Source of the DNA: Methylobacterium oryzae
GTDB lineage: Bacteria > Pseudomonadota > Alphaproteobacteria > Rhizobiales > Beijerinckiaceae
Length of the DNA stretch: 64,000 nt
Assembly (NCBI RefSeq): GCF_021398735.1
Contig: NZ_CP090349.1
Location: 3,171,001-3,235,000 of the forward strand
Reading direction: 5' to 3'
The notes under the pieces were generated by a model. That model was given only the letters and a program-made list of their open reading frames with translations. It ran no database searches and was not told the origin of the DNA. The position numbers were made by a program, and so were the translations under genes. Below, one piece after another: positions 43,447 through 54,005 of the stretch. Position 1 is the stretch's first letter; each line of letters opens with the position of its first letter.

Positions 43447-46377
43447 TCAGGCCGCTTCCGGGGCGGCCCCGACGATCTGGCGGGCCTGCAGCATGGTCAT
43501 CGGCTCGCCGAAGGCCGGGCCGAGGGCGTACTCGCAGCCGAGACCGGCGAGCGCCTGGGCGTCGGCCTCGGACTCGCAGCCCTCCGCCACGATGGCGAGG
43601 TTCAGCTCGCTCGCCATGCGCACGATGGAGCGCAGGATCGCGGTCTGCCCGGTGCCGATCTGGCGCACGAAGGTCGCGTCGACCTTGATCGTGTCGAACG
43701 GGAAGCGCTGGAGATAGGAGAGGGCCGAGTAGCCGGTGCCGAAATCCGACAGGCACAGGCCGGCGCCGAGGTCGTGGATCCGCGCCAGCATCTGGGCGGC
43801 GTATTCCGGGTTCTCCATCACGAGGCTCTCGCTGAATTCCAGCTTGAGCGAGCCGGGCAGGGCCCCGGAGCGGGCCAGCACGGTCTTCACGTCGTGCAGG
43901 AGGTCGTGGCGCAGGAGCTGGCGTGAGGACAGGTTGCAGGCCGCGAAGATCGGCGGCTCGACCTCCAGGGAGCGCTGCCACGCCGCGAGCTCCAGGGCGG
44001 TGCGCTCCAGGGCGAAGATGCCCAGGTTGACCACGAAGCCGCTCTCCTCGGCGAGCGGCAGGAAGGTCGAGGCGGGGATGCGCCCGAGCTTCGGGTGGTC
44101 CCAGCGCAGCACGGTCTCGAACCCCGCCACGGTGCGGTCCTCGAGCCGCACCACCGGCAGGAACAGCACCCGCAGCTCGTTGCGCTCGATCGCCTTGCGC
44201 AGGTCGCTCTCCAGCATCAGCCGGTCCGAGCGGTCGGTGCGCATATGGGCGCGGAACACCTCGATCCGGTCGCCGCCGTTGCGCTTGGCCTGGATCATGG
44301 CGATCTCGGCGCTCTTGAACACCTCGTCGCGCTTCAGGTTGGCGCCGGCCTCGTAGAGGGCGAGGCCGATCGAGACGGTCAGGAAGATCTCGCGGTCGGC
44401 GTAGGTGATCGGCGTGGCGATCGCCCGGCGGATCATCTCGGCGAAGGCCAGGATCCGGTCCGGGTCGCGCTCGGAGAGGAGGATCACCGCGAACTCGTCG
44501 CCGGCCACCCGGGCCAGCGTGTCCTGCGGGCGCAGCAGGCGGCCGAGGCGGCGCGACAGGGTCAGCAGGATCGAGTCGCCCGCCGACAGGCCGATCGCGT
44601 CGTTGATGCCCTTGAACCGGTCGACGTCGAGGACGATCACGGTGGGCTTGAGGCGCTGGTCCTGGCCGGCGAAGGCCAGAGCCGCGTCGAGGCGGTCGCC
44701 GAACAATTCGCGGTTCGGCAGGCCGGTCAGGCTGTCGTGCACGGCGTCGTGGAGCAGGCGCTCCTCGGCGGTCTTGATCTCGGTGACGTCCGCGATGGTG
44801 CCGACCACCCGGATCACCTCGCCGTCGGCGCCGATCACCGGCCGCGCCTTCAACCGGTACCAGAAGAACGTGCCGGCCTCCGAGCGCAGGCGGAAATCGT
44901 GGACGATGCGGCCGCGCCGCTCCTCGATCACCGTGTCGAGGGCGGCCGAGTAGCGCTCCACGTCGAAGGGGTGGAGCGCGCCCAGCCAGTTGGTGGCCGG
45001 CCCCTCCAGGGTGCCGCGGGCGAGGCCGAGCTGGCCCTCGATCTCAGGGCCGACGAAGACCCGGTCGGCGGGCACGTCCCAATCGAACACCACGTCGCCG
45101 GCGCCGGTCAGCGCCAGCGCCCGCCGCTCCGTGTCGGAGACCAGGGTGTGGCTGAGGCCGCCGCCCGCGAAGGCGTGCTGGAGCACCGTGAAGCCGATCA
45201 GCATCACGATCAGCACGAGGCCGCCGATCAGGGCCGGCTGCACGAGGTCGCTGCCGATCTGGCCGGTGACCGCGAAGCCCGCCGCCGTCACCCAGACGAC
45301 GAGCAGGAGCCAGGTCGGCACCAGCAGGATCGCCCGGTCGTAGCCGTTATGGGCGGCGAGGTAGACGATCAGCAGCAGGCCGATCCCGGCCACCGCGGCG
45401 ATCGAGATTCGCGCCACGCCCGCCGCCACCGGCGGGTCGAACACCGCGAGCCCGACGAGGCCCGCCAGGAAGGCGAGCCAGAAGAACGCCACGTGGCTGT
45501 AGCGCACGTGCCAGCGGGCGAGGTTGAGATAGGCGAACAGGAAGACCAGCAGCGTCGCCCCGAGCACCGCCTCCGCGGAGGCTCGGTAGACCCGCTCGGC
45601 GAGCTCGGTGACCGGGAACACCCGCTGCAGGAAGCCGAAATCGATGCAGGCATAGGCCAGCACCGACCACGCGAGCGCGGCGGCGGCCGGGAAGATGATC
45701 GCGCCCTTGACCACGAACACGATGGTCAGGAACAGGGCCAGCAGGCCGCTGATCCCGATGATGATGCCCTTGTAAAGGGTCAGGCCGGCGGTCTTGCGGC
45801 GGTAGGCGTCCTGGTCCCAGAGGCGCAGCTGGGGGACGTTGGAGCCGCGCAGCTCGGCCACGTAAGTGACGGTGGCGCCGGGATCGAGCGTGATGGTGAA
45901 CTGGTCGGCCTCCGGGTTCTCGTCCCGCTCGGGCCGGATGCCCTGGCTCGCCGTGATGGCGGCGATGCGCGAGCCGCCGAGATCGGGCCAGATCACCCCG
46001 GAATCGACCAGCCGGAAATGCGGGGCGACCAGGATGCGGTCGATCTGCTCGTCGGTGTCGTTGGTGAGCGCGAACACGATCCAGTCGGGCCGGGCGCCGG
46101 CGTCGCGCGCCTTCACGACGATGCGCCGGACGATGCCGTCCTTGCCGGGCGCCGTGGAGATCTGGATCAGGTCGCCGTCGGAGCGGTAGCGCTCGATCGC
46201 GGTGGTCAGGTCGATCACCGGCGCGTCGAGGGTGACGCGGACCGCCTCCACCGCCTGGGCGGGCGCGCTCGCGGCGAGCGTGAGCGCGAGGGCACCGACG
46301 AGACCGCCGACCAGGGTCAGGAGGAGGGCGAGGATGCGCAAGGGTGTCTTGACTTCCGGCCGTGCGAGCTTCGGCAT
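43447..46377 (-). CDS. 7TM-DISM sensor with PAS, GGDEF and EAL domains
   Basis: This 976-residue signalling protein has a signal peptide or first membrane helix (residues 10-40), a periplasmic beta domain (about 45-190), a block of seven membrane helices (about 195-400, 7TMR-DISM type), a PAS domain (about 420-535), GGDEF and EAL. The GGDEF site reads AGDEF (625-629) with an RPQD inhibitory site five residues upstream, so cyclic-di-GMP synthesis is plausible. The EAL motif reads E754-T-V, and the metal-binding DDFG reads SDFG with S877 replacing the first Asp, so hydrolysis is probably weak or lost. It lies downstream of the M16 peptidase gene with its own 186-base upstream region. The chosen start is ATG 46377. 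Confidence 0.88.
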   Translation of the reverse strand: MPKLARPEVKTPLRILALLLTLVGGLVGALALTLAASAPAQAVEAVRVTLDAPVIDLTTAIERYRSDGDLIQISTAPGKDGIVRRIVVKARDAGARPDWIVFALTNDTDEQIDRILVAPHFRLVDSGVIWPDLGGSRIAAITASQGIRPERDENPEADQFTITLDPGATVTYVAELRGSNVPQLRLWDQDAYRRKTAGLTLYKGIIIGISGLLALFLTIVFVVKGAIIFPAAAALAWSVLAYACIDFGFLQRVFPVTELAERVYRASAEAVLGATLLVFLFAYLNLARWHVRYSHVAFFWLAFLAGLVGLAVFDPPVAAGVARISIAAVAGIGLLLIVYLAAHNGYDRAILLVPTWLLLVVWVTAAGFAVTGQIGSDLVQPALIGGLVLIVMLIGFTVLQHAFAGGGLSHTLVSDTERRALALTGAGDVVFDWDVPADRVFVGPEIEGQLGLARGTLEGPATNWLGALHPFDVERYSAALDTVIEERRGRIVHDFRLRSEAGTFFWYRLKARPVIGADGEVIRVVGTIADVTEIKTAEERLLHDAVHDSLTGLPNRELFGDRLDAALAFAGQDQRLKPTVIVLDVDRFKGINDAIGLSAGDSILLTLSRRLGRLLRPQDTLARVAGDEFAVILLSERDPDRILAFAEMIRRAIATPITYADREIFLTVSIGLALYEAGANLKRDEVFKSAEIAMIQAKRNGGDRIEVFRAHMRTDRSDRLMLESDLRKAIERNELRVLFLPVVRLEDRTVAGFETVLRWDHPKLGRIPASTFLPLAEESGFVVNLGIFALERTALELAAWQRSLEVEPPIFAACNLSSRQLLRHDLLHDVKTVLARSGALPGSLKLEFSESLVMENPEYAAQMLARIHDLGAGLCLSDFGTGYSALSYLQRFPFDTIKVDATFVRQIGTGQTAILRSIVRMASELNLAIVAEGCESEADAQALAGLGCEYALGPAFGEPMTMLQARQIVGAAPEAA

Positions 46378-46563
46378 CGGCCGCCCGGGCGGCCTCGATC
46401 GATAGGCGCGGACCTGACCTGGGGCAAGGTCGCCCCGGGGCCGGTCCACCGCCCGCGGATCGCGCCCCTTTGCGGCCAAATCAAGTTGGGCGGGGCGGGG
46501 TCCGGCCGTTGCGGGGGGTCTCCGCTCGCAAAGACGGTGGCGCGGCGACCGACCGAAGCTGCC

Positions 46564-47859
46564 CTACGCCCCCCGGAGCGCGCCCGCGATCCTGTCGAGG
46601 GCGGGCAGCTTGCGGATCGGGCCGATCGCCGCCAGCGTCGGCGTGCCCCGCAGCATCGCGGCCGCCGCGGCGCGGACGTCCTCGACCGTGACGGCATCGA
46701 CCTTGTCGATCACCTCCCCGGCGGGAATCACCCGGCCCCAGGCCAGGATCTGGCGGGCGTTGCGCTCGATGCGCCCGCCCGGCGTCTCCAAGGCCGAGAG
46801 CAGCGAGACCTTCAGCTGCGCCTTGGCGCGGGCGATCTCGGTGGCGTCGAGGTCGCGGGCCGCCCGAGCGGTGGCCGCCAGGGTCACGTCGACGAGCTCG
46901 GGCAGGTCCGCCCCGGCGGTGCCGGCGCCGATTCCGAACAGGCCGCAATCGGAGAAGGGCCAGTGGAAGGCCTGGATCTCGTAGGCGAGGCCGCGGGTCT
47001 CGCGCACCTCCTGCCAGAGCCGCGAGGTCAGGCCGCCGCCCAGCACCTGCGCGAACATGTGGAGCGCGTAGTAGCGGTCGTCCCGGAAGGAGAGGCCCGG
47101 CAGGCCGATCACCACGTTGGCCTGCTCGAGCTTGCGCGGCATCCGCCGCTCGCCGCCGCCGTAGATTCCCGGCACCGAGGCGGGGGCGGTCTTGGCCGGC
47201 AGGGTCCCGAAATGGCGCTCGGCCGCCGCCACGATCGCCTCGTGGGTCACGGCCCCGGCGCCGGCCACGACGATGCGGTCCGGCGTGTATTCCCGGTCGA
47301 GATAGGCGCGGATCCCGGCCTCGTCGAAGCTCCGGATCGTCTCGGGCCGCCCGAGGATCGGCCGGCCGACCGGCTGGTCCGGGAAGGCCGCCTCCGTGAA
47401 GGCGTCGTAGACCACGTCGTCCGGCGTGTCTTCGACGGCGGCGTATTCCTGCAGGATGACGCCCTTCTCCCGGGCGAGCTCGCCCGCGTCGAACACCGAG
47501 TCGGTGAGGATGTCGCCGATCACGTCGAGGGCGAGGCCGGCATCCTCGCCGAGCACCCGGGCGGTGTAGCTGGTGCCCTCCGTGGAGGTGGCGGCGTTGA
47601 TCTCGCCGCCGACATTCTCGATCTCTTCCGCGATCTTCTGCGCCGACCGGGTGCGGGTGCCCTTGAAGGCCATGTGCTCGATGAGGTGGGACAGGCCCGC
47701 CTCGTCGGCGCGCTCGTTGCGCGAGCCGGCGCCGACCCAGACGCCGAGGCTCGCGGTGGCGACCCCGGGCATCGGCTCGGTCACCACCGTGACGCCGTTC
47801 GGAAGCCGCGTGGTGCGCAGGGACGGCGAGGCGGCGTGGGTGGAGAAATGCTGGTTCAT
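46564..47859 (-). CDS. M16 zinc peptidase (mitochondrial processing peptidase-like)
   Basis: This 431-residue protein has the inverted zinc motif HLIEH at 58-62 and the distal glutamate region ILQEYAAVEDTPDD at about 135-148. The closing R/Y motif occurs in the C-terminal half (SRLWQEVRETRGLAYEIQAFH). Such one-domain-pair M16B proteins act in the cytosol on short or unfolded peptides. ATG 47859 begins the family-typical N-terminus, and an upstream reading is low complexity. It follows threonine synthase by 88 bases on the same strand. A thrC-M16 pairing is common in this group of bacteria, to my knowledge. Confidence 0.92.
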   Translation of the reverse strand: MNQHFSTHAASPSLRTTRLPNGVTVVTEPMPGVATASLGVWVGAGSRNERADEAGLSHLIEHMAFKGTRTRSAQKIAEEIENVGGEINAATSTEGTSYTARVLGEDAGLALDVIGDILTDSVFDAGELAREKGVILQEYAAVEDTPDDVVYDAFTEAAFPDQPVGRPILGRPETIRSFDEAGIRAYLDREYTPDRIVVAGAGAVTHEAIVAAAERHFGTLPAKTAPASVPGIYGGGERRMPRKLEQANVVIGLPGLSFRDDRYYALHMFAQVLGGGLTSRLWQEVRETRGLAYEIQAFHWPFSDCGLFGIGAGTAGADLPELVDVTLAATARAARDLDATEIARAKAQLKVSLLSALETPGGRIERNARQILAWGRVIPAGEVIDKVDAVTVEDVRAAAAAMLRGTPTLAAIGPIRKLPALDRIAGALRGA

Positions 47860-47947
47860 CGACGGCTCGTCGCGGAGGGGGCCGGATGCGGCGCGGGTCC
47901 CCGCTCCCGCACTGGAGAGGGGGCGCGTCGCGTGACGCGCGCCGGGC

Positions 47948-49360
47948 TCACGCACCCCTCGTGATGCGGGCGCGCTCGCGGATGAGCGCCTCCAGGGCGG
48001 CCTGGTCGTTGGCGACCCGGGTCAGGCGCTCGGGCCGGTCCATCAGGTCGGCGAGGTGCGGGGGCAGGGCGGGGCGCAGGCCGCCGGTCGCCCGGGCGAC
48101 CGCGTCCGGGAACTTCGCGGGATGCGCGGTGGCGAGCGCCACCACGGGGGTCGCCGGGTCCCGCTCCAGGAGCCGCCGCCCGGCCCGGACGCCGATGGCG
48201 CTGTGGGGATCGAGCACCACGCCGGTGGCGGCCTGGGTCAGGGCGATCTCCGCCATGACGTCGGGCTCCGGCACCGCCACGGCGTCGAACTCCGCCCGCA
48301 CCGTCGCCAGCACCTCGGGGCTCAGCGAGAACCCGCCGGACTGCTTCAGACCGGCCATCAGCCGCGACAGGGACGCGGCGTCGCGCCCCAGCGCCTCGAA
48401 CAGCAGCCGCTCGAAGTTCGACGAGATCTGGATGTCCATGGAGGGCGAGGTGGTGGGGACCACGCCGCGCAGCTCGTAGGCGCCGTGCTCCAGGGTCCGC
48501 ACCAGGATGTCGTTGGCGTTGGTGCCGATCATCAGCCGCTCGACCGGCAGGCCCATCTGCTTGGCGACCCAGCCGGCGAGCACGTCGCCGAAATTGCCGG
48601 TCGGCACCGCGAAGGAGACCGGGCGGTGGGGGGAGCCCAGCGCCACGGCGCTGGTGAAGTAGTAGACCGCCTGCGCCGCGACCCGGGCCCAGTTGATCGA
48701 GTTGACGCCGGACAGCCGCACCGCGTCGGCGAAATCGGCGTGCTGGAACAGGGCTTTGACGAGGTTCTGGCAATCGTCGAACGTGCCGTCGACGGCCAGC
48801 GCGTGGACGTTCTGCGCCGGCACCGAGGTCATCTGCCGCCGCTGCACCTCCGAGACCCGCCCGTGCGGGTAGAGGATGAACACGTCGACCCGGTCGAGGC
48901 CGCCGAAGGCCTCCACGGCGGCGGAGCCCGTGTCGCCCGAGGTCGCGCCCACGATGGTGGCGCGGGCGCCGCGCTCGGCCAGGACGTGGTCCATCAGCCG
49001 CCCGAGCAGCTGCATCGCCACGTCCTTGAAGGCGAGCGTCGGCCCGTGGAAGAGCTCCAGCAGGAACAGGTTGTCGTCGAGCTGGGTCAGCGGGCAGACC
49101 GCCGGGTGGCGGAACGTCGCGTAGGCCGCGTCGATCATCCGGTCGAGGTCCGGCCCGGCGACGTCGCCGTCGATCAGCGGGCGCAGCACCCTTTTGGCGG
49201 CCTCCGCGTAGGGCCGGCCCGCCAGGGCGGCGATCTCCGAACGGCCGATCTGCGGCCAGGTCTGCGGCACGTAGAGCCCACCGTCGCGGGCGAGGCCCGC
49301 CAGGAGCGCGTCCGAGAACGAGAGCGGCGCGGCCGCGCCGCGAGTCGAGACGTGGAGCAC
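47948..49360 (-). CDS. thrC: Threonine synthase
   Basis: ThrC converts O-phosphohomoserine to threonine with pyridoxal phosphate. The 470-residue chain has the family N-terminus (STRGAAAPLSFSDALLAGLARDGGLYVPQ), cofactor lysine K112 in GPTLAFKDVAMQ, the phosphate-binding GATSGDTGSAA and the later VPTGNFGDVLAG. This is the longer, proteobacterial/yeast class. The start codon is GTG 49360, preceded by GGAGG. It is probably the first gene of a two-gene transcript with the M16 peptidase. Its activity is in the cytosol. Confidence 0.95.
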   Translation of the reverse strand: MLHVSTRGAAAPLSFSDALLAGLARDGGLYVPQTWPQIGRSEIAALAGRPYAEAAKRVLRPLIDGDVAGPDLDRMIDAAYATFRHPAVCPLTQLDDNLFLLELFHGPTLAFKDVAMQLLGRLMDHVLAERGARATIVGATSGDTGSAAVEAFGGLDRVDVFILYPHGRVSEVQRRQMTSVPAQNVHALAVDGTFDDCQNLVKALFQHADFADAVRLSGVNSINWARVAAQAVYYFTSAVALGSPHRPVSFAVPTGNFGDVLAGWVAKQMGLPVERLMIGTNANDILVRTLEHGAYELRGVVPTTSPSMDIQISSNFERLLFEALGRDAASLSRLMAGLKQSGGFSLSPEVLATVRAEFDAVAVPEPDVMAEIALTQAATGVVLDPHSAIGVRAGRRLLERDPATPVVALATAHPAKFPDAVARATGGLRPALPPHLADLMDRPERLTRVANDQAALEALIRERARITRGA

Positions 49361-49581
49361 GGGGTCCTCCGAGGGAAGGCGCCCCCTCTACACGATGCCG
49401 GCGGACCTGTCGAAAGCCGAGCGCCGCCGCTCTGGCTGCCGGGCGCGCACGGGGCGGGGCCGGCGGTTTAACCGGGGCTGAACGGGCCGGTTCAGGGCCG
49501 GTTGCCCGGCCGCGTCCTAGAGCCGGACCGCCCCGCGGCCCCCGAGCCGCCGGGGCGGATCCCGTCTCGGAGAGAGCCGAC

Positions 49582-49911
49582 ATGACCCGAATCATCGCCC
49601 TCGCGGGCGTCGCGGCACTGCTGTCCGGCACCGTCGCCTTCGCGCAGGCCCCGCCGCCGCCGCCCGGCGGCCCGAGGCCCGGCCCCCAGGGCGGCGCGCC
49701 ACCCCCGCCCCCCGGCGACCCGCGCCGCGGTCCCGGCCCGGACGGCCCCCCGCCGCCTCCGCCTCCGCCTCCGCCGTCGCGGGCCGCCCACATCGTGCTG
49801 GAGCGCGGCGACGCGCGGGTCGACGTGAAGTGCGCCGACGACGACACGACCAAGGCCTGCGCCGACGTCACCCTGCAGATGCTCGAGAAGCTCGGGACGT
49901 TCCGGCCCTGA
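49582..49911 (+). CDS. Small secreted proline-rich protein
   Basis: This 109-residue protein has a clear signal peptide (residues 1-22, MTRIIALAGVAALLSGTVAFAQ). A Pro/Gly-rich segment follows with several poly-proline runs (residues 23-65), then a compact C-terminal part with two cysteines (DVKCADDDTTKACADVTLQM) that could form a disulfide. GGAGAG precedes ATG 49582. The function is not recognised; it may be a periplasmic or envelope protein. It stands alone, divergent from thrC and convergent with the DUF4864 gene. Confidence 0.75.
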   Translation: MTRIIALAGVAALLSGTVAFAQAPPPPPGGPRPGPQGGAPPPPPGDPRRGPGPDGPPPPPPPPPPSRAAHIVLERGDARVDVKCADDDTTKACADVTLQMLEKLGTFRP

Positions 49912-49991
49912 GCTCGGCCTCCGCGCCCGCCGTGCCGGCGCCGGGCGCCCCTCGGGGGCGCGCTCTCCTGCGCGCTCTCCTGCGCGCGTCC

Positions 49992-50405
49992 TCAGGCGCG
50001 CGTGCCGGGCGCCTTGGTGAGGCGGCAGCCGGTGATGCGCCACTGCCCGTCCGCGTCGCGGGCGAGGCTGTACTCGGCCGTCCAGTCGACGCCGTACTCG
50101 TCCTGGATCGCCACAGACTGGACCACGCCCGCCGGGTCCGTGTCCCGCGCCTCGCCGAAGACGAAGCTGCGGTGGCGGTAGACCGGACGGTACTGGTTCC
50201 GGACCATGCCGATGAACAGGTCGGCATTCGGGAACAGGTCCCGGATCCCCGGCGCGGCCTGCTCATAGGCGGTCTGCGCGTCGTCGCGGCCGAGCGCCTG
50301 CTCCTGCTTGGCGATGACCGCCCGGGCCGCCGCGCGCCCCGCCTCGTCGGCTGCCACCGGCCCCGCGAGGCCGAGGACGAGGAGCAGGGCGGGCCACGCG
50401 CGCAT
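49992..50405 (-). CDS. DUF4864-type secreted protein
   Basis: This 137-residue protein has a signal peptide (MRAWPALLLVLGLAGPVAA, cleavage before DEAGR) and a small cone-like fold (about 25-130), with AARAVIAKQEQALGRDDAQTAYEQAAPGIRDLFP and VQSVAIQDEYGVDWTAEYSL followed by WRITGCRL. This is the DUF4864 pattern, whose function is unknown. ATG 50405 has GGAG eight bases upstream. It is divergent from rutA, with a 361-base gap between them, but no functional link to pyrimidine use is evident. Confidence 0.75.
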   Translation of the reverse strand: MRAWPALLLVLGLAGPVAADEAGRAAARAVIAKQEQALGRDDAQTAYEQAAPGIRDLFPNADLFIGMVRNQYRPVYRHRSFVFGEARDTDPAGVVQSVAIQDEYGVDWTAEYSLARDADGQWRITGCRLTKAPGTRA

Positions 50406-50766
50406 CGCTGTCACTCCGGCAAGGTCCGGCAGGGTCGGACCGAGATCCGTCATCGTCACGGGAAGATGGTCTTCGCCACGCCCACGACAATGTTTGTGAC
50501 CCTGCCGACAGTGATCGCCGCACCGTCACCGCACCGTGACCGATCATCGCGCCGCGCGGAAGCGCGGGCCGGCGGGAAGGCGCGGCCGGACGGGAAGCGC
50601 GCATGGGTTGGGCAGGCATCGCGCCCTGGTTGTGCAAGTCGCTGGAAAGATGGGCATTTTCGCGCCCGACGGGCGCCGCGGGTTTGACCCTCCGCCGCGG
50701 TTTTGCGAGCCTCCGGGCGCCGACTCGGTTCCGGGGGGAACCGACCGGGCGGAGCGCGGGACGACG
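50406..50766. promoter_or_regulatory. Intergenic region upstream of rutA
   Basis: This 361-base stretch holds the promoters of rutA and the divergent DUF4864 gene. I looked for a RutR-type dyad (TTGACC-N4-GGTCAA class) and found none; TTTGACCC at about 50682 is at most half a site. No gene is visible in it. Confidence 0.4.
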
Positions 50767-51908
<1,142 letters not shown>

Positions 51909-51909
<1 letters not shown>

Positions 51910-51956
51910 TGGACCGCCCGATGGACCGCCCGATGGATTGCCAGATGGATCGCCCC
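51909..51956 (+). repeat. Four tandem 12-base units at the rutB start
   Basis: The units begin ATGGACCGCCCG and decay slightly in copies three and four. Each supplies an in-frame ATG, so the repeat multiplies possible initiation sites directly after the rutA stop. Confidence 0.9.
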
Positions 51957-52718
51957 GCCGGATTCCGCGACGCCCAGGGCCGGCACGGCGGCGTCGTCCT
52001 GCCGGCCCGCCCGGAGCCGATCGCCCTCGATCCCGCGACCACGGTCCTCATCGTGGTGGACGTCCAGAACGCCTACGCGAGCCCGGGCGGCTACCTCGAC
52101 CGGGCCGGCTTCGACGTCTCGGGCACCGGCCCGGTGATCGCCCGGATCGCCCGGGCGGTGGCGGCGGCGCGATCCGCCGGCATCCCGGTCCTGTGGTTCC
52201 AGAACGGCTGGGACCCGGCCTATGTCGAGGCCGGCGGCCCGGGCTCGCCGAACTGGCACAAATCCAACGCCCTCAAGACGATGCGGCGGAATCCTGAAGC
52301 GAACGCGCAGCTGCTCGCCAAGGGATCCTGGGACTACGCGCTGGTGGACGCCCTGAGGCCGGAGCCCGGCGACATCGTGATGGGCAAGCCGCGCTACAGC
52401 GGCTTCTACAACACGCCCCTCGACAGCACCCTACGGGCCCGGGGCGTGACCACGCTGGTCTTCACCGGCATCGCCACCAACGTCTGCGTCGAGTCGACGC
52501 TGCGGGACGGGTTCCACCGGGAGTATTTCGGGATCGTGCTGGCCGACGCCACGCACCAGGCCGGGCCGGAGAGCCTGCAGCGCGCGGCGCTCGCCAACAT
52601 CGAGACCTTCTTCGGCTGGGTCTCGGACGTCGCCGCCTTCGAGGCCGCCCTCGGGGCGTCCTCACACGCCGGGATCGATACATCCGGCGGTACATCCGGC
52701 GGCGATCTGGCCGGATAA
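51909..52718 (+). CDS. rutB: Ureidoacrylate amidohydrolase RutB
   Basis: RutB is an isochorismatase-fold cysteine hydrolase that releases carbamate from ureidoacrylate. The 269-residue chain carries the catalytic Asp in [18 protein letters not shown], the Lys in [16 protein letters not shown], and nucleophile C193 in [16 protein letters not shown]. The N-terminus is unusual: four tandem Met-Asp-x-x units ([16 protein letters not shown]) come from a 12-base repeat, so there are four possible ATG starts at 51909, 51921, 51933 and 51945. The first overlaps the rutA stop. The extra residues precede the conserved core and are probably harmless. Confidence 0.95.
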
Positions 52719-52832
52719 GTGCATCGCGCGCCCGGCCGGTGACCGGCAGGGTGCGCGAAGACCGCCGCGACGCGGCCTCCCGCGCGGCCTGCCCGGCCCG
52801 GCCGACAGGTCGCGCGCGGGAGGCGCAGGGGA

Positions 52833-53219
52833 ATGCCCAAGCAGGTCGTGATACCGCCGGGGACCGGCAAGCCGCTGGCCCCCTACGTGCCGGGCACCCT
52901 GGCCGACGGGATCCTGTACGTCTCGGGCACGCTGCCGCTCGATGCGGAGGCCAACGTGGTCCATGCCGGCGACGCGGCGGCCCAGACCCGCCACGTGCTG
53001 GAGACCGTCCGGGGCGTGGTCGAGGCCGCGGGCGGCACCATGGACGACGTCACCTTCAACCACGTCTTCCTGGCGGACTGGGCCGACTACGCGGCGATCA
53101 ACGCCGTCTACGCCGAGTATTTCTCGGGCGAGAAGCCCGCGCGCTACTGCATCCAGTGCGGCCTCGTGAAGCCCGAGGCCCGCGTGGAGATCGCCGCGAT
53201 CGCCCATATCGGCCGCTGA
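52833..53219 (+). CDS. rutC: RutC, aminoacrylate deaminase/peracid reductase-type RidA-family protein
   Basis: RutC is a 128-residue member of the RidA/YjgF family. The family end motif [15 protein letters not shown] with the key Arg, the strand [17 protein letters not shown], and the RutC-typical [13 protein letters not shown] with its paired cysteines are present. It removes aminoacrylate-type intermediates after RutB. The start follows GGAGG and AGGGGA. A 114-base gap separates it from rutB, longer than the other junctions, while rutD begins at its stop codon. Confidence 0.93.
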   Translation: MPKQVVIPPGTGKPLAPYVPGTLADGILYVSGTLPLDAEANVVHAGDAAAQTRHVLETVRGVVEAAGGTMDDVTFNHVFLADWADYAAINAVYAEYFSGEKPARYCIQCGLVKPEARVEIAAIAHIGR

Positions 53220-53998
53220 TGAGCCCGCTCCCCCACGCGGTGGCCGGCCCGGCGGGCGGGCGGCCGGTGCTGCTCTCGCCGGGCCTCGGCGGCGCGGCGG
53301 GCTACTTCGCGCCGCAGATGGCGGCCCTGACCGCGCGGTTCCGGGTCGTCACCTACGACCACCGCGGCACCGGGCGCTCGCCCGGCCGGCTCGCGCCGGA
53401 CCACGACGTCCCCGCCATGGCGCGGGACGCGCTCGGGGTGCTGGACGCGGCCGGGATCGACCGGGCCGACGTGGTCGGCCACGCGCTCGGCGGCCTGATC
53501 GCCCTCCAGATGGCGCTGGACGCCCCCGGGCGGGTCGGGCGCCTCGTCGTGATCAACGGCTGGGACGCGATGGACCCGGCCACGCGCCGCTGCTTCGCGG
53601 CCCGCCGGGCGATCCTGGCCGGGGGCGGGCCGGAGGCCTACGTGCGGGCCCAGGCGATCTTCCTGTACCCGGCCCCCTGGCTCTCCGCGGAGGCCGAGCG
53701 GGTCGAAGCCGACGCGGCGCAGGCCCTGGCGCATTTCCCCGGCGCCGAGACCGTGCTGACCCGCATCGCCGCCCTGGAGCGCTTCATCATCGCGGACCAT
53801 CTCGGGGCGATCGGGCACGAGACCCTGGTCATGGCCGCCCGGGACGACGTGCTGGTGCCCTACACCCGGTCCGAGCGGCTGGCGGCGGCGCTGCCCAAGG
53901 CCCGGCTCGCCCTCGCCCCGGAGGGCGGCCACGCCCACAGCGTCACCCGGCCCGAGGCCTTCAACCGGGCGCTCCTGGAGTTCCTGGACCGGGACTGA
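53219..53998 (+). CDS. rutD: RutD, alpha/beta-hydrolase-fold protein of the Rut pathway
   Basis: This 259-residue protein has the alpha/beta hydrolase layout, but the nucleophile elbow reads GHALGG with A89 where serine is expected. That is the same feature as E. coli RutD, so it supports the assignment. Other blocks match: [44 protein letters not shown] and [14 protein letters not shown]. It has been proposed to speed aminoacrylate hydrolysis. The ATG at 53219 overlaps the rutC stop. The operon ends here; the next gene is convergent seven bases away. Confidence 0.93.
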   Translation: MSPLPHAVAGPAGGRPVLLSPGLGGAAGYFAPQMAALTARFRVVTYDHRGTGRSPGRLAPDHDVPAMARDALGVLDAAGIDRADVVGHALGGLIALQMALDAPGRVGRLVVINGWDAMDPATRRCFAARRAILAGGGPEAYVRAQAIFLYPAPWLSAEAERVEADAAQALAHFPGAETVLTRIAALERFIIADHLGAIGHETLVMAARDDVLVPYTRSERLAAALPKARLALAPEGGHAHSVTRPEAFNRALLEFLDRD

Positions 53999-54005
53999 GC
54001 GCCCG

